Shown: piece by piece, positions 23,111 through 36,599 of the stretch
Position numbering within the stretch: position 1 is the first letter of the stretch
Layout of the letters: each line of letters begins with the position of its first letter
NCBI GenBank assembly: GCA_029215795.1
Contig: JARDYH010000001.1
Location: forward strand, 400,805,154 to 400,869,153
DNA from: Anniella stebbinsi
Lineage: Eukaryota > Chordata > Lepidosauria > Squamata > Anniellidae
Direction of reading: 5' to 3'
Length of the DNA stretch: 64,000 nucleotides
Notes under the pieces: model-generated
The model's database searches: none
Told to the model about the DNA's origin: nothing
The model's input: the letters and a program-made list of their open reading frames with translations, nothing else
Made by a program: the position numbers and the translations under genes

Positions 23111-23628
23111 ACTGACTTCTTGCCCCAATAAGGCAAGAGGGTCACCAGATATCCACTATATTCTGTGTTGTAGTGATCTGAAATATGGGAAATTCCATTT
23201 AAAATAAGGGCCATCTCTAAGCTGGCAAAACATTTGGGAACATTTGGCCTGTACTGTGGCAGCCCATGGCTTGTGAGCTCCATCAGCTGGTGAAAAGAGG
23301 CATGGCAGGTAAAGACATAATTGGATTTCCTGGAATACCAGACAGACATAGATACTGGACTTAGAGATTCTCCAGTGTTTTTGCCTACAGTGAAATTTCA
23401 AGGCATGTTTCTGGAGGTTCCGGCTCTGGAGAAACATCTGAGGAATTTTAATAGCAGCAAAAGGACTTGCAAAATTGCTGTGAGGGTTTCTACAAAATAG
23501 GACATATGGTACAAAATACGTACAAAATGTCCTATTTTGTAAAGAGCTTCCAAGAAATTTTGCAACCCTTTACACAAACTGTGCCTCTGATCCTGTCTCT
23601 GCTTCTTTGTAAAAGCCAAACTATTTAT

Positions 23629-23662
<34 letters not shown>

Positions 23663-24609
23663 CATTTGTGCATGTGTATGGATCCAATCAGGGTAAAGAG
23701 AGCCATTTTCCCACAAAATATGAACTAATATGGGTATTACATTCTAATTACATATTTAGGAAATGCAAAAAGTGCTTCTGCGCCACAGTTACTCAAAACA
23801 TGCCCGGAGCATAATTTTAACTCTATTCAGCAGGACTTGCTTCCAGGGAACTGCACTTAGGACTGTAGCCTCAATTTTTGTGTGTGAAAATGACCACAGA
23901 TTCTGGACTGAATTTGTGTCAGAACCCAGCCAAGTGCGCACCAACACCTGTTGATATGACTGAGCTCAGTCTTGGAAATGTGAATGAATTTAAATTGATT
24001 TTATTTCTTTCAGTTTGTTTATATCTTGTCTTTCTATGTAACATATTCAATATGGTGAACATCATTGCGAATCATTATTTTAAATAACTCATCCATAAAA
24101 CATAACATCCTTAAAAATCATAACAAAAAAACAGCAATATAAAGAGAACATAAGCAACTGAAAATTGCCATAAATCACCAGCATTAAACTCGATAAGCAG
24201 CAGGGAAACGTCAATAAACAGTCTGTGGTCAAAAACCGAAGTATCTGTCAGAAGCCGTGTCAAAAAATACTGGGTTCAGGAAAGTGTCACAGAGTACTCA
24301 GGGTCTGGTCCAAGGTCAGAATATGTCCAGGCAAGATCAAGGAGCTGGTATGCAAGCAATGAAGACAAAGCACCAAGAACAATAGTTGCTTCCAGCATTG
24401 CTTCTGAGTTCTGGCATGACTTTTATTGGGATGGTGGTGATTGGGAATTGCTGTCAGCTGCGTTGGCCTTCAGCTGGCTTCTGCCTGTTCCTGTGAAGCT
24501 CACTCCGCAAACACTCCCCTCAGCTGTTCCTCCTTTCTGTTTAATCCCTCAAACTGAAGCAGAACAGAAATGCAGAATCTACTCAGAGGTCAAAAGCCTG
24601 GGCATTGGA
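23111..24609. other. Unassigned, with (TC)n at 23631-23660 and possible LTR remnant
   Basis: No gene recognised. A TC microsatellite of about 30 bases lies at 23631-23660. The stretch 24215-24420, with phrases such as GTCTGGTCCAAGGTCAGAA, looks like decayed retroelement leader sequence, but I cannot confirm it. Confidence 0.4.
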
Positions 24610-24910
24610 AAGCAAGCCTGGCGGATCACCCCAGGGAAGGCATTTTACAAACTAGGAGCCACCACAGAAAAGGGCCTGCTCCTCATACTCTCCCACTTTA
24701 CCTCTCTCACAACAGAGCAGAGCGCAGAGACTCTGCAGTTGATCATAGGGCTCAGGCAGTAGGTGCGCATGGGAGAAGACAGTTCTGATCATTTCCTGAT
24801 CCTAGGCCATTATGGGCTTTAAAGGTCAACAGTGTGGCTTCGAACTGAACTTGGCAACAAACTAGTTGCCAGTGGGGATTATATTGTCAAATCTGAGTTG
24901 ATACTCAAGA
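24610..24910 (-). mobile_element. Degraded L2-type LINE fragment, - strand
   Basis: The phrases CCCAGGGAAGGCATTTTACA and GGAGCCACCACAGAAAAGGGCC are the complement of the LINE C-terminal 'LWN' and 'AFS' region seen better preserved at 31100-31140. Frames are broken. Confidence 0.5.
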
Positions 24911-26404
24911 TGAAAGAGTTCTTGGGCATGCACGAACTGCCTATGTCTTAAAACCCTCTGTATGGTTCAGAAGCTTGCTTTCAATGTTTTAAGCATGTTC
25001 AGTTGACCCAATATATTGGCACATGTTCTGCATCAATGCTTCTTTACTAGCAACTACCTGCATTATGTAAAGGAGATGTCCCCCTCCTGAGAACTAAGGA
25101 ACTGGATTAAGGGCCATACATGCAATTGGCAAGAGGGACAGCCAAGGGTCTTGATTCTCCCTGGTTAAGCTGCTTTGGAGCTGAATCCCCCCTTTGCGAT
25201 GATGGGCAGGGAAAGTTCTGCTCTCCCCTCAGGCTGAAGTATCTGCAGGTGACCCTCCCTGTGCAACAGAAAATCACCAGGAAAATGACCATTTGTTTCC
25301 AGCTTAAGGGGGTGCAAACAGAATAACTTGATCTTTTTAACTGAAAGTGAGGCCTTAGGGATCCTCCATCCCCATTGCTTTCCTGATCACATTTGATGTA
25401 CACTGTCATTTTGGAGACTGCTCCTATTAAAAATTCTGGAGCGGTCTCCAGTGGCAGAAAGGCTTAATCAAGGGAATTAGGAATTAGCATTAGCCTAATA
25501 CCCCACGTGGAAAGTTGCATCTCCTCCCCTGCCTCTCAGCCTAGCAAGCTCTAAGAAGCATCAAGAGTAATGAGCCATGGGGACTGTTGGGTGTTTACTC
25601 TCAGTATATATGTAAGGCTCACGCATTCCGGGGAAATGTTGCTGTCCTTATGTCTGATAAGGTAAGGTGTCTTCTTCTTTTTCTCTGAATTCAAACCAAG
25701 TGGGATGAAGTGATGTAGAGGTTATCAGGATGGGACAATGTAGTGCTACCTTTGAAGATATCTACTGGATGCCCATGGCAAAAGAGCAGGAGAGGCTAAG
25801 GGCATTTTCAGAAATGTCCTCAAGTGCTATAAGAGGCATGACACAAATCAAACATAAAATGTTATTTTGTGTAGGAATCGGCATGGGTCCCATGTATGAT
25901 GTTCGCCAGTTGCAGTGGGTTTGCTGCATGCTGATGTTGCATGCAGCGGGCATGAAGCCATTGCATGTTACAGTCTACACACATGCATTATTTTCTAGAC
26001 AGAATCACTTTCCACGAAGTGCCAGCATGATCCTGCTGTGCCTCCCCGCATTCATTTTACATGTGGATCCAAATATTGGAAGAGCCTGAGCCCCAATTTG
26101 GAAGTGACTTGGCATGTAAAAAGAAAAGCACCCCTGTAGGGTTACCATGTGGCTTCAGCTCACCGATATTTGCCTTGGTAGCACACTGGGGATTCCTAAC
26201 CTGTGTGAATGCTCAGTAACCTGCTTTAAACATGACATCAGCTACACATCACCCCACATGGAGACATTTCATTTATGTGCCCAGCAGTGAGATGACTAAA
26301 CCAAGCCTGAAACTTGGAAGGGATGTAGAATCTGGAGAGAACGAGGATTAGTCGTCATTGTTGTAAACCACCCAGAGAGCTCCAGCTATGGAGCAGTATA
26401 GAAA

Positions 26405-26435
<31 letters not shown>

Positions 26436-28282
26436 CAATAATCCAGTTCTGAAACACCTATGGCCTTATTGTAGAAAGAGTATAGATAGCAAAGGTTCAC
26501 TGGCTATTTGCAAGTTTTTATTACATATTTTATGTGTGCCATTTTAATGAAAGGGGGAATGAGGGACCAAAGTCAATGTAAATGTTACACTTACCCTGGG
26601 ATCATCTCAGCGAAGGGGAGATTCTGATTCTCAGTGTCTTTTAAATATTAAAATTATGCTAGAAAACAATAAACCTGAAAAATGAATAGCTTTGAAATTC
26701 TGTCTACAGCGTTTTAGAACATATTGAGCACAATCCAGCCATGGGCATTATCTTGCTCAAGCTCCATTGAACCGAATGAGCGTCGTGTGAGAGCACAGTA
26801 CTTCTCCCTGTGCCCAGTTGTTATCAGAATTTCAGCTTCATTGCTTCAACAGTTCATTTATCTTATTGGTCCCCCCCCAAAAAAACCTGAGCTAATGAGC
26901 TGGAAATCTGCAAGTCATTATTGTAGTGTAATGTCATCTGTGGTTTGGGGTCAATGTTGACACTGATTTGATGTCAAAAGATTCACCAGATCTCCCCCCA
27001 AAAAGGATCTGTGTATGTGCTGAATGTGAATGTGTTTACATTCCATTTTAGCAGCTCATTTCAAAATGTAGCTTATGATCCATAAAGCCTTACAATGGCA
27101 AGCACGTACCTATGAGAGGACTTCCCCGTGGCTCTGTAGCCTGCTGTGGTCGCTACGATTGCCCAAGAGGGCCCTCTGCAGTTGGGGCAGCAAGGGAGCA
27201 TAGTGAGAGGCTCTCCTTGAGAGTGTCATATCACTTTGTTGGCATTTGTCCTGTCTGTAATTACTTTCCTGCAGATATGCATGTGGCTTGGCTAATTTAT
27301 TTTAAATCCTAGAATTTCTCTTTAAGACAATTGTTGGTCTGGCACCTTATGTGATGCATGTTCGTGGATAGCATGATGTTGTCTTCCACCCAATACGGGT
27401 TCATGGGTTCATGGGGCCGTTGTTCCAATGCAGGGCCAGCCATACCATAAAGCAGAGTGAAGCTTCCATCTTAGGTGGGAGATGCTGGGGAACGGACAGC
27501 AGCAGCAAGGGCAGAGCTGTGTATGCCACATGGCCTACGCTGGGACCCCTGTATAACCTGCTACACTCAGATGTGTTGGAAGGTGCTGTCCCATTGCCAG
27601 TGTCCAACTAGTCCGTTTCTGTACATAGAATGGTGTGTGTGACCTCCATCACACCTAATCCCGTCCCTGTGGCTTGCCTCCACGGTTTGTTTTTTTTAAC
27701 TCTGAGGCAAAAGCGCGTCAAGCTTATGATCCCTTTCACCTGAATAGCTGCTCTTTCGCTCCTAAGGTCCTTCACTCCTTTGCTCTTTCACTCCACTCCA
27801 CCCCTCCCTTTCTCTTTCTCCCTCCAGTCAGGTCTTGTCAGATGAGCACTTCAACCAGACCGCCTTTCTCTCGGGCAAAAATGGAACGACCCTTTAATCT
27901 GGCTCTTTGGGGGCATCGAGGGAGTACAATCCTGTCTCTGCAGAGATTCAGGCATTGTAGGATTTTTAAAAATGCTTTGGAGCCTGGGATGCAAGGTTAG
28001 GGTTTTATCTTGAGGCTTGGAGCCGGCTGCTGGGAGAGATCGCTTTTCCCTGCTGGGACCTGATGCAATCCATTCAAGCCCCCATTCCTTTAAAACTACC
28101 CGGAGGCTTACTGCAGATTGAATGCATTTAGGAAAATAATTCAGACTTTTAGCATTCTAGGAAAGGCTGGGGAAGAGGTGGGGTATCAGCATGACAGGCA
28201 TAGGGTCATGTGAGTACTATGCTGCAAATCCACACACTAGGCATGGCGAGAGTGCAGTAAATCGCTGGTGTGATGGAGGCTT
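24911..28282. other. Unassigned sequence
   Basis: About 3.4 kb with no recognised gene. At 26362-26434 is an L2-family tail, CCACCCAGAGAGCTCCAGC, with (AAAT)n. The rest shows no structure I can assign. Confidence 0.4.

Positions 28283-28338
<56 letters not shown>
28283..28338 (+). repeat. (TG)n-(AG)n compound microsatellite
   Basis: About 26 bases of TG run directly into about 30 bases of AG. The reverse-strand open frame through it (Ser-Leu then Thr-His repeats) is not a gene. Confidence 0.95.
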
Positions 28339-28342
<4 letters not shown>

Positions 28343-30835
28343 TGTCTTTTGCCTCAGGTAGCAAATTGTCTTGGGATGGCCTTGATCAAATGAGATTGGC
28401 ACACACATTCATTGAATCTCTGAGAAAGTGTGCATTTATTTAGACCTGCTGAACTTCGTGTGTATCAGCCACATGTGCATTATGATGATTTAAAAATTGT
28501 TATTGCTGCACCAGCAAAGTGCTATATATTGCGTTCTTTGCCACTGCGTGATATATGGAATGAATTCTCATCTCCTTTGCTGACCAAAGACGACCTGGGC
28601 TACCAAAGCGTCATGCCCAAGAACGCCCTGACCTTGCACCTCAATCTGTTCCATGGCTCCCTTTAATCCAACACCTTCCCAGTGATACTTCCAATGAGAC
28701 TGCACATTACCACTCACTATCACGGCTATTTTTACTACGCTGGCTGCAGTCCATTAGCCGCTGGACTAATATTTTGCATGCTCTTTTCACTTGCTTAGAA
28801 CCCCACTGTTGGGAACATTTGTTCTAAAACCACATAATATTTCATTTTGTTACAGCCTCGTCCTCGGCCAAATTCCAAACCTCCCAAACTAATACCAAAC
28901 ATTTACTTGCTTCTCATGGATGACCATGTGGTTTAACGTCAGGGGCACTTTCTGGCATTTGCCTGGGGAGAAAGAAACCTTCCCATTAACTCTTGGATTT
29001 AGAGAAATCTCCCGGAAGGTTGCCAATAGAAGCAGACATGCTTCAAATATACACACTCGCTAATTGGAATGAAAAAAAAAAGCAATGCAATTTTTAAAAA
29101 GTGATCCAAACCCCACCTGACCTTGTAATTGGATCACGCCAGGATTAGCCGGTGACATACATTGGACCTGGCTTCATTGTGAACTCGCCATAGCAAACTA
29201 ATCTTTCCCCCAGACGCTCACTCACTCACTCACTTTTCCCTTTATTTTCCACGCCCCACCTTAGTGCAAAGAACAGCTTCCAGTAAAGGAAGGGTGGAGG
29301 GGGCGATGTTTTCAGGAAGCAAAGATGGCGATAAAAGGCATCTCTACGCCATGAACTTCGATGGGCATAACGTAACAGTCACTCTCTCTCTGTGGGGAGC
29401 TGTAGAGCCAGAGCAGTCGCTAACGAAGCATTCTCTGCATCCTCACCCAACTCCATTTCCTAGGATGCTTTGAGGGATAGCCAGTGACAATTAAAATGGT
29501 ACAGAAGCCATTGTAAGTTTAGCCAGGTAAGATTCCTAATTGAGGGAAGGGGGCTGGAGGAAGAACACAGTCTGCTGTAGAAAGCCAGTAATCAAGGATT
29601 TACCAAGATCTGATGGTAGTTGGGACAGTGAGTGGGGATGTGAGCAGGAATGAAGGACCTTAGCAAGGAGATGGCAGACAAATTATATAGAAATGGGAAG
29701 GTGTGAAAGAAGCCCAATAAAACGCAGGGAACTCAGGAAGGGAATTTCAATATTCCTGTGGGTGGGTATGGCTCAATAGGCATTATCACCAAAGCTCAGG
29801 CTCATATAAATGAGATTGACTGTAATGCCAGTTTCTTCCTGCTCCTCTGAACCCACCACTATGCATTTGCCATCTCCTTCATTGTGTCCTCACCAGAATG
29901 GCACACCTTCTACCCCAGCTTACCTGTCTCTTGGCCTCTGCCCTGATGGCACACATCTATTTTTCACTTCATCAGGCTCTCGGGTGAGTTTGTGACCACA
30001 CCGACCCTTCCTTCCAACCAATCTACTGGGTTGTGAGCCTGGCAACAAGTTTGGCTTTCGCCTGGCATAACTTCTTTCTGCTCTCTGACCAGAGATCCGA
30101 CTTGACCTTGGCCATTTAAAAAAGACTCGGCTCTGGTGGGCTGCAAGAGAGAGCAGGAATTTGCTAAAATAAAATTTCTACCTCTAATGAGGGGCTTACT
30201 TAGACGCCTGCTTTTCTAGAAAGAGAGGAAGGCAGGCAGGCAGAAAATCTTCCAACAAGATGTCTTTATATCCCTTTGAGATATCATCATCACCGTCATG
30301 TATATGGTACGTCCTCACCAGAATGGCACACCTTCTACCCCAACTTACCTGTCTCTTGGCCTCTGCCCTGCAGGAATCAACTGTGCAAATTAAGTGCATC
30401 TGCCTCCGTGTTATGGGATGCCTGTTGAATTGCACACGGCATTTGTGGTGAGTTTTGCAGGTCTGGGAATAATGTATGTGCGTCTGCTTGGCTGGAAAAG
30501 AGTAACATGCAAACCACTAATGCCACGGGTCTCATCTGTGGTCAAAACACCACAATTCCAAATTAATTTTGTTACCCAGATCTGGCAGAGGAGGAAAGAT
30601 GTCAGTGCTCAGTACACCACTCTTCAAAAGGCTCCCGTATTCTTTTTGACACTGCTCCTAGGTTCTCCATTCGTTGGGGAACCTGTGTGTCCCCCAGGTT
30701 TAATTTTTGGAATCTCCTGTAAAAAAAGGATCTCTTCTTATGTATCAGACCTGGGGAAAATGCCTGCTTGAGACTTTGGAGAGCCACTGCACTGGGCTAG
30801 GGGATGCAAGACTCTGGTTTGGAATAGGGCTGCTT
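28339..30835. other. Unassigned, relatively repeat-poor sequence
   Basis: No gene is recognised. The parts about 28400-28690 and 28800-29260 show no transposon signatures and might hold conserved regulatory DNA. One GGATTAG (an OTX/CRX-type homeodomain core) lies near 29142. A short repeated phrase, CCTCACCAGAATGGCACACCTTC, occurs at about 29888 and 30314, indicating a local duplication or interspersed repeat of about 60-70 bp. Confidence 0.4.
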
Positions 30836-31295
30836 CATTTATTATTATTATTATTAATAATAATAATAATAATAATTCTTACCCACCTCTCCCTTTGGAT
30901 TGAGGTGGGGAACAACATTAGTACAATACAATATAGATCAGATATATAAAGTTAATTTTAAAAGCACATAAATCAACACATTTTAAAATTCTTGGTTTAA
31001 AGTTCATCTGGGTAGGCCTGCCAGAAGAGGCTAATTTTTATAGCTGCCTTAAACTCGGAGAGAGTGTTAAATTGATGAATCTCTTCCGGCAGGCCATTCC
31101 AGAGTCTGGGGGCGACAGAAGAAAAGGTCTTCTGGGTAACAGTTGTCAGCCTAGTTTTGGCTGACCGGAGTAAATTCTTCCCAGAGGACCTGAGTGTGCG
31201 GGGCAGATTATACGGGAGAAGGCGATCCCGCAGGTAACCTGGACCCAAACCATGTAGGGCTTTAAAGATACCAATTAAGTACCAATCATGGACCA
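30836..31295 (-). mobile_element. L2-type LINE 3' end, - strand
   Basis: The minus strand encodes a short, largely open C-terminal stretch: KALHGLGPGYLRDRL, then RLWNGLPEEIHQFNTL. A tail follows ending in GTTCCCCACCTCAATCC-type sequence and an (AAT)n/(ATT)n microsatellite (30836-30876). The same tail is seen at 41023 and 60206. This is a different subfamily from 18861-20622. Confidence 0.8.
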
Positions 31296-32419
31296 TTTCA
31301 TTTCAGGGAGATTTGAAACCAATAGCAGTTTTCCTATCAGGGCAAATGTCAGCTTCTGGGAGAGGCAGTGTTAAAACTTTGGCATGGGTGAAAATGTTAA
31401 ACCTGGTTGGGGGGGGGGCACTTTGCAGCTGCTATGAAAATAGATAAAACGAAGCCATGCATTTCACACACCTGCTAGTTTGGTCTTCGGAGGCAAAATT
31501 TGCAAATGCAATATAGGGATGTATGGTTGTTTCTCCTGAGTCCTCTCCATGTATGGGCTTAGAATCTAGCGGAATGAACACATACAGTGAAATTTTATCC
31601 AAGAAGAGGGATACATTTTCAAAATATCCTGCAGATGGCACTGATGGTATTGGAAATTGTCCGCTAATGAAAGAGCAACACCAAAGCGAAAGAAAGAAAG
31701 GCAATTTCTCTTCTTAAAAGGCAGAACAGAGCTGTGAACTGAAATACTGATTTCACCTTCCCAACCCTATTGAGTGAATTATTATTTGACCAGTGAGGGG
31801 AAAAGTTGAGAGAGGACTACACCTTTCCATATCTGAAATGAAATCGACCCTGGTTTGGCTTAATTTGGAGATATTCGTTCAATGCAAAGTCTGTTACTTC
31901 CTCAGTTCAGCCATCAGGATCTGCTTGAAGCCTCCAATTTCCTCGTCCTTCTTTCCTCAACTGACATTTAACTACTGCCACCTGCCAGTTTTCTCCTGAA
32001 CACTTTGTTCTTTTAAAGGCATTAACTACATAATTTCCCCCACCCCACATCCTAGAAAGCTCGCTTGGCCCCAACCTTGTCATCTTTTGGACACCAGCCA
32101 AAACTAGATGTCTCTTAATTCCCTGGTTTCGGTGTTTTTTGTTGTTGTTGTTCGCTCCTGTGCTGAAAGAGAGGGGTTGTTTGTTTGTTTTTCTCCTTTA
32201 CGTGATGTTTTAGATGGGTGCTTTTGTAAATTTGTGTGGTTTTAATGAATACGCCATTTTATATTGTATTTAGGGTTGTTTTGTTTTTGCTTTTACTATT
32301 TCTTTGCAAATGGTTTTGGGATTTGTTTTGGTTGCATGGATTACATAATGACATAAATGCAATTAACTAACTAACTCAAAACCTATCAACATCTCTGAAG
32401 TATCCTCAAATGGGATTAT
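31296..32419. other. Unassigned sequence
   Basis: No gene or well-preserved repeat is recognised. There is a G9 run at about 31410 and T/G-rich low-complexity sequence at 32130-32310. Confidence 0.4.
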
Positions 32420-32597
32420 AGGAAGCCACGTTATACAAAGTCAGACTTTTGGTTCAGCTAGCCCAGAACAGCTGTTCTGACTGGCACCAGAAGGTCAAGC
32501 AGATGTTCTTTCCCAGCGACTTTAACTGGGTGTTCTGGGGATCGGAACTCAGACCTTCTGTGTACAAGCATGCTTTCTACCACCCTGCTAGAGGCCC
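32420..32597 (-). mobile_element. tRNA-headed SINE (family A), - strand
   Basis: Read on the minus strand the unit has a tRNA-like head ending in AGAAGGTCTGAGTTCCGATCC (window 32546-32566) and a diverged body down to the GGCTTCC end at about 32421. It is old and diverged. Confidence 0.65.
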
Positions 32598-34465
32598 TTC
32601 CTAAATTTCCTGCAGGGAAAAAGGGATCTTCATTGGTCTTCTAAAAACCCAAAACGAGCTCACCTGGCAAGTCTCCTTGGGAAGCAGTTCCACATCACGG
32701 GCACCACAGCAGAAAATAAACCAGCTCCTTAAAACTGCCAACCTGACCCAGACCATGGGTGCTTCCTGATGGAGGGCTCCTCACACTACCAATAAAAAGA
32801 CCGAGTGCAGCTATTCTGCCTTTCCCTCCTCCACAGATTTTTATCTGGTAAGAAAAAAGATGGAAGAAGCAGTGGTTGAAACACGGGGAGGCCACAGATA
32901 GAAGGAAATGTCATCCAGAATCCCCATAAAATCCCATGTATGGGGCAGGGTGATTGCTGAGTACAAACCTCATCTGGAAGTATCGCCTCTGGTTTAAAAC
33001 CAGCATCAGAACAAAGCCCAGATCCTAAATGGAAGCTAGCGATGCTGTCTAAATGCTAGAATAATATGTTCTCTGTTGTAATCCCACCCAACAGCTGGGC
33101 TTTGGCAGTCCATGCTTTCTCCTCCCCACAGAGTGGCTGAGGCTTGTCTTCCATCCATGGTTGCTCAGAGCTGGAACCCAAGGGGCAATCCTCTCCCCGG
33201 TCATTTTCTTTTCCTACTGGGAGTCTGACCCTGCTAGCAGAAGACAGAAGGTAGATAATAATCAGGAGGGGCAGCGAGGCTGGTGGGCCCCAAGAGAGAT
33301 GTTTGCAGGCATGTTGGTACCTATGGGCACCACGGAGGTAGAGAGAGAGGAATAGAGAGAGAGAGAGATCTATACATTAAAAAGCTTGTGATATAGTCCT
33401 CTTGGGAGTATAGCACTTCAGAATAGTGGCTGATTGCATGACTGAATGGGCCACCCATGCTCTGCGTATAGAAAACAAGTGCATCAGGGAAACAGCTCAA
33501 CTTGAACCCCACTTCTCTGATGTGCTGGCTTCCGTGTCCGAGACTTTTTTTTTATGTGGGGATCATTCAGTCATATGATTCCTGCCTTCAGCCACATCGC
33601 TGTGAGTTATTGCGGCAATCCTATATCAAGAATACAGATCTTAGCACCCTCTGTGGAGATGCAGAGCCTCTGGTGCTGAATCACCTGGCTATCAGGAGCT
33701 GATCACTTATCTGCTTGAACATGCAAAGTCATGATGAGAGTAGACCAGGCATGTCCAATTAGCATCTGGCCAGTGAAAAGACAGAATTGCAGTGGTCTCT
33801 GAGGCAATTAAAAATCATGAGTAAAAAATGAGAGTCGTTTGAGAAACAGTTGAGCATATGGTGGAAGGTTTGTGTTTTCCCATTTTTAGCTTACCCCTGC
33901 TGGATGGAAACCCCAAAAGAAGTAATAATGAATTATGATCTATCACCATACTGAGACAGTTCATATTAATTAGTGCTGTGCTCACATTTTTAATGTAAAA
34001 AAAACAAAACCACACCATTCGTTTGGGGGGGGGGGGGGCTAGAAAATGTTTTTCTTAGAGCTTGCTGGGCTGAGAGGCCGGGGAGGAGACGCAACTTTCC
34101 ACATGGCATATGAGGCATATTGTGCATAGCCAGGCATAGATATGAACTACAAATCTGTTTCCTGCAGCCCCCATCCCAGTCTAAGCAGTAGACAGACTCC
34201 CAGACAGGTAATGCCAGCCTTTAAACAGCACTGATCACCCAAAGCATTGGCAGTTTCCCAGCGCAAGCCTGCTTCTTGCCAGCCAGCTGTGAAACCTCAG
34301 CTTGCTGTGTCTTGATTAAATCGAGAATGAAACTGCCTCTTTGCTTGCTTCTCCTGCCGCCCACATGCAGAGACAGACCTCAGTATCCTACCCCAGCTGC
34401 AGTGATCTGCATTCCTAACTCCACTCTAGGAGTACCAACCAGGCCCATGAAAGAAGCACCGCTAC
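32598..34465. other. Unassigned, with a LINE scrap at about 32640-32800
   Basis: The phrase GGGAAGCAGTTCCACATCACGGGCACCACAG (complement of the LINE 'LWN' region) marks a small L2 scrap in minus orientation. There is an AG-rich tract at 33340-33370 and a G13 run near 34025. No gene is recognised. Confidence 0.4.
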
Positions 34466-34814
34466 CTCCACAAGAGAGGTTTAATGCTCTTTGAAGGCTC
34501 ATTATAAACTTTACCTCCACACCAGCGGAGTGCAAAACGGGCGTAGAGGCGCGTTATCTCCCGGATTATGCGCATTATCGAATGCGCGTTAAATAGCGAC
34601 TTTTATTTTGCTCCGGCCGTTAAAGCGCATTTTCGCCGTGTGAACAAGCGATTATGCGCATTAACTTCTTGTAAAGCGCTTTTTGGACATCAATTAATGC
34701 GCTTTGCCGCCTCTCGCCGCCTCCCGTGCAGAGGGATTAGGAGTAAATGCGCCTCCGCGATAATGCGCATAATCGCCGAACCGGGCGCAAAAGCGCATCC
34801 TTGTGGAGGGGGCC
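34466..34814 (-). mobile_element. CpG-rich 355-bp MITE family, copy 3
   Basis: Reverse orientation relative to copy 1. The right terminus is intact (CTTGTGGAGGGGGCC) and followed by TAC at 34815-34817. At the left the unit begins CTCCACAAGAGAGG directly after another TAC at 34463-34465, as if about six terminal bases had been lost. Alternatively the terminus (34460 on) has mutated and the flanks are CAC/TAC. Internal ATGCGC motifs, the GCTCCGGCCG core and the TGAAGGCTCATTATAAA subterminal region are all preserved. It is more diverged from copies 1 and 2 than they are from each other. Confidence 0.82.
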
Positions 34815-34817
34815 TAC

Positions 34818-36599
34818 GAGGCTATATAAACACCTAGCAAGGTGGCAACCTCCTCACTTTGCCCCGTTATGGCCCTGTTTCAGTCCAGAGGATCAAGATC
34901 AGTGGTGAAATATTTACAACCACGGTGGAGCCTTCATTCAAGAGAAAATAACTTTGGAAGTACTCTCAGGGGGATAAAAGGGTTTATTAGAGGAGAGGGG
35001 AGGGGAGATAAATGCTCACTTTGAATAAAAGCTAAAGTTGTATAAAAAAGCATTCCCCCCCCCCCAATTAGGAGAAAATGTAGCCTAACAATCCTCTGCA
35101 ATTTTTTGTGCAAAATTCCTGCATAATTGAGTCATTGTGTGCTATTTGAATATCTCACCATCTGCTGGAATCTTTGACTGCATTTGAAAATCAAAATATA
35201 CCAGATAGTGCCAAAAATACTTTTCGTTCTCAGAATTCAAGGCTATAGATTGCAGTCTAGGTTATAGTTGATGAATATTTGAATTTGGCATTCAACATTT
35301 AGTATATATTCTCTCTATTTAAAGAGGCACGGTAGTGACTCTTTAGTTAAGGTCCGACAGGAAAAAACACATTCCACCATGTTTAAGGGGTAATGGGGGG
35401 GGGGGGGGGTATTGAAAATGCTTCTCCAATCTTCCTGAAATTTACTTGTGCCAGAATGAAATGTTAGTTTTACATAACCTGAACATTTCAAGAAGATTGG
35501 TGAAAGATTGAGGGAAGGAGGGCAGTTTAAAGTAGAAAAGAAAAGAAAATCCTCTCTGAATCAAAATGGTTCTGATAATTAATGACTGGCAATTATTTAG
35601 ATAGATAGATGATAGATAGATAGATAGATAGATAGATGCATACAAATACACACACACACACACACAATCACAATCTAGAAGGCAAGACTCCAGTAACAGA
35701 ATCTACAACTTCGAGAAATAATAAACCACAAATCAGCAGAAAAAGATTACTGGAGGCTTGTGAAAATAACAGCAGAATGAGAGGAGGTGGACAAATGAAA
35801 ATAGAGTAGATTACAATAATTAATCCAATTTTTTCCCCACCACTACTTTTTGTTTGTTTGTTTATTTAGCCCATATGGTCTCTTTTTGTTGTTGTTGCTA
35901 TACTTATCTCATTCTTAGAAGCTAGCTGCATTGTTTTTGAAATGTCACCAGGGGTTCTGCTCAGTGGGCCCGATCCCCATGCGATTTACCAGTTCAAGCC
36001 CTGTTGAAATGAAAAGGTGCTGCCTGGATGTAAACACGTGTTCATTTCAAAATTTCTCTCTGTTTGGTTTGTCTGCATCACACACAATTCTACAATCCTC
36101 TTTCGTGCACAAGAAGAGAGGATTCTTGTCCTGTGAACAAATCTGAAGAAGAAAGAATTTTTGCAGTGCAACTTCTCACGCTGCAGTAAGAAAATCCCCA
36201 CCTCCTAAGATTCCCTTCACAGGGACTGCGGGGAAAGAGACACAAAGAAAAAGGTGAGGGAAGAGAGGCATGATAGGTAGTAAAGAGTAACCTCATGGGA
36301 GATTGTGGGGGGGGGGGGGTGTTAGAGCAGGGGGAAGGTTGAGGCTTAGAATTGTGCAGGAGAGGGAGGGAGGAATGAGCCACAGAGACAGCCTGAGGGT
36401 GAAAGAAGATTTTCTCATGGTCCATGGATGGAAGGGGGGGATGAGTGTATAATGTTATCTGTAGGTCTCCAGTCATTTGACTGAAGTTTCAGTAAAATTC
36501 CTGTTACCCACCCTGAGCTTATGATATAGGTCAGCATCTAAATAGAAACATGTACTAGTGGTAGCATCAAAAATGTGTATATTGATTCAGGGGTGGGAC
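34818..36599. other. Unassigned, with GATA and CA microsatellites
   Basis: No gene is recognised. A (GATA)n tract lies at 35597-35636 followed by (CA)n at 35648-35667. G homopolymers lie at about 35395-35408 and 36307-36319. Confidence 0.5.

Noticed and set aside
28206..28213. Second TCATGTGA M-box
   Set aside because: About 10 kb from the gene and at the frequency expected by chance; no reason to link it to TRPM1.
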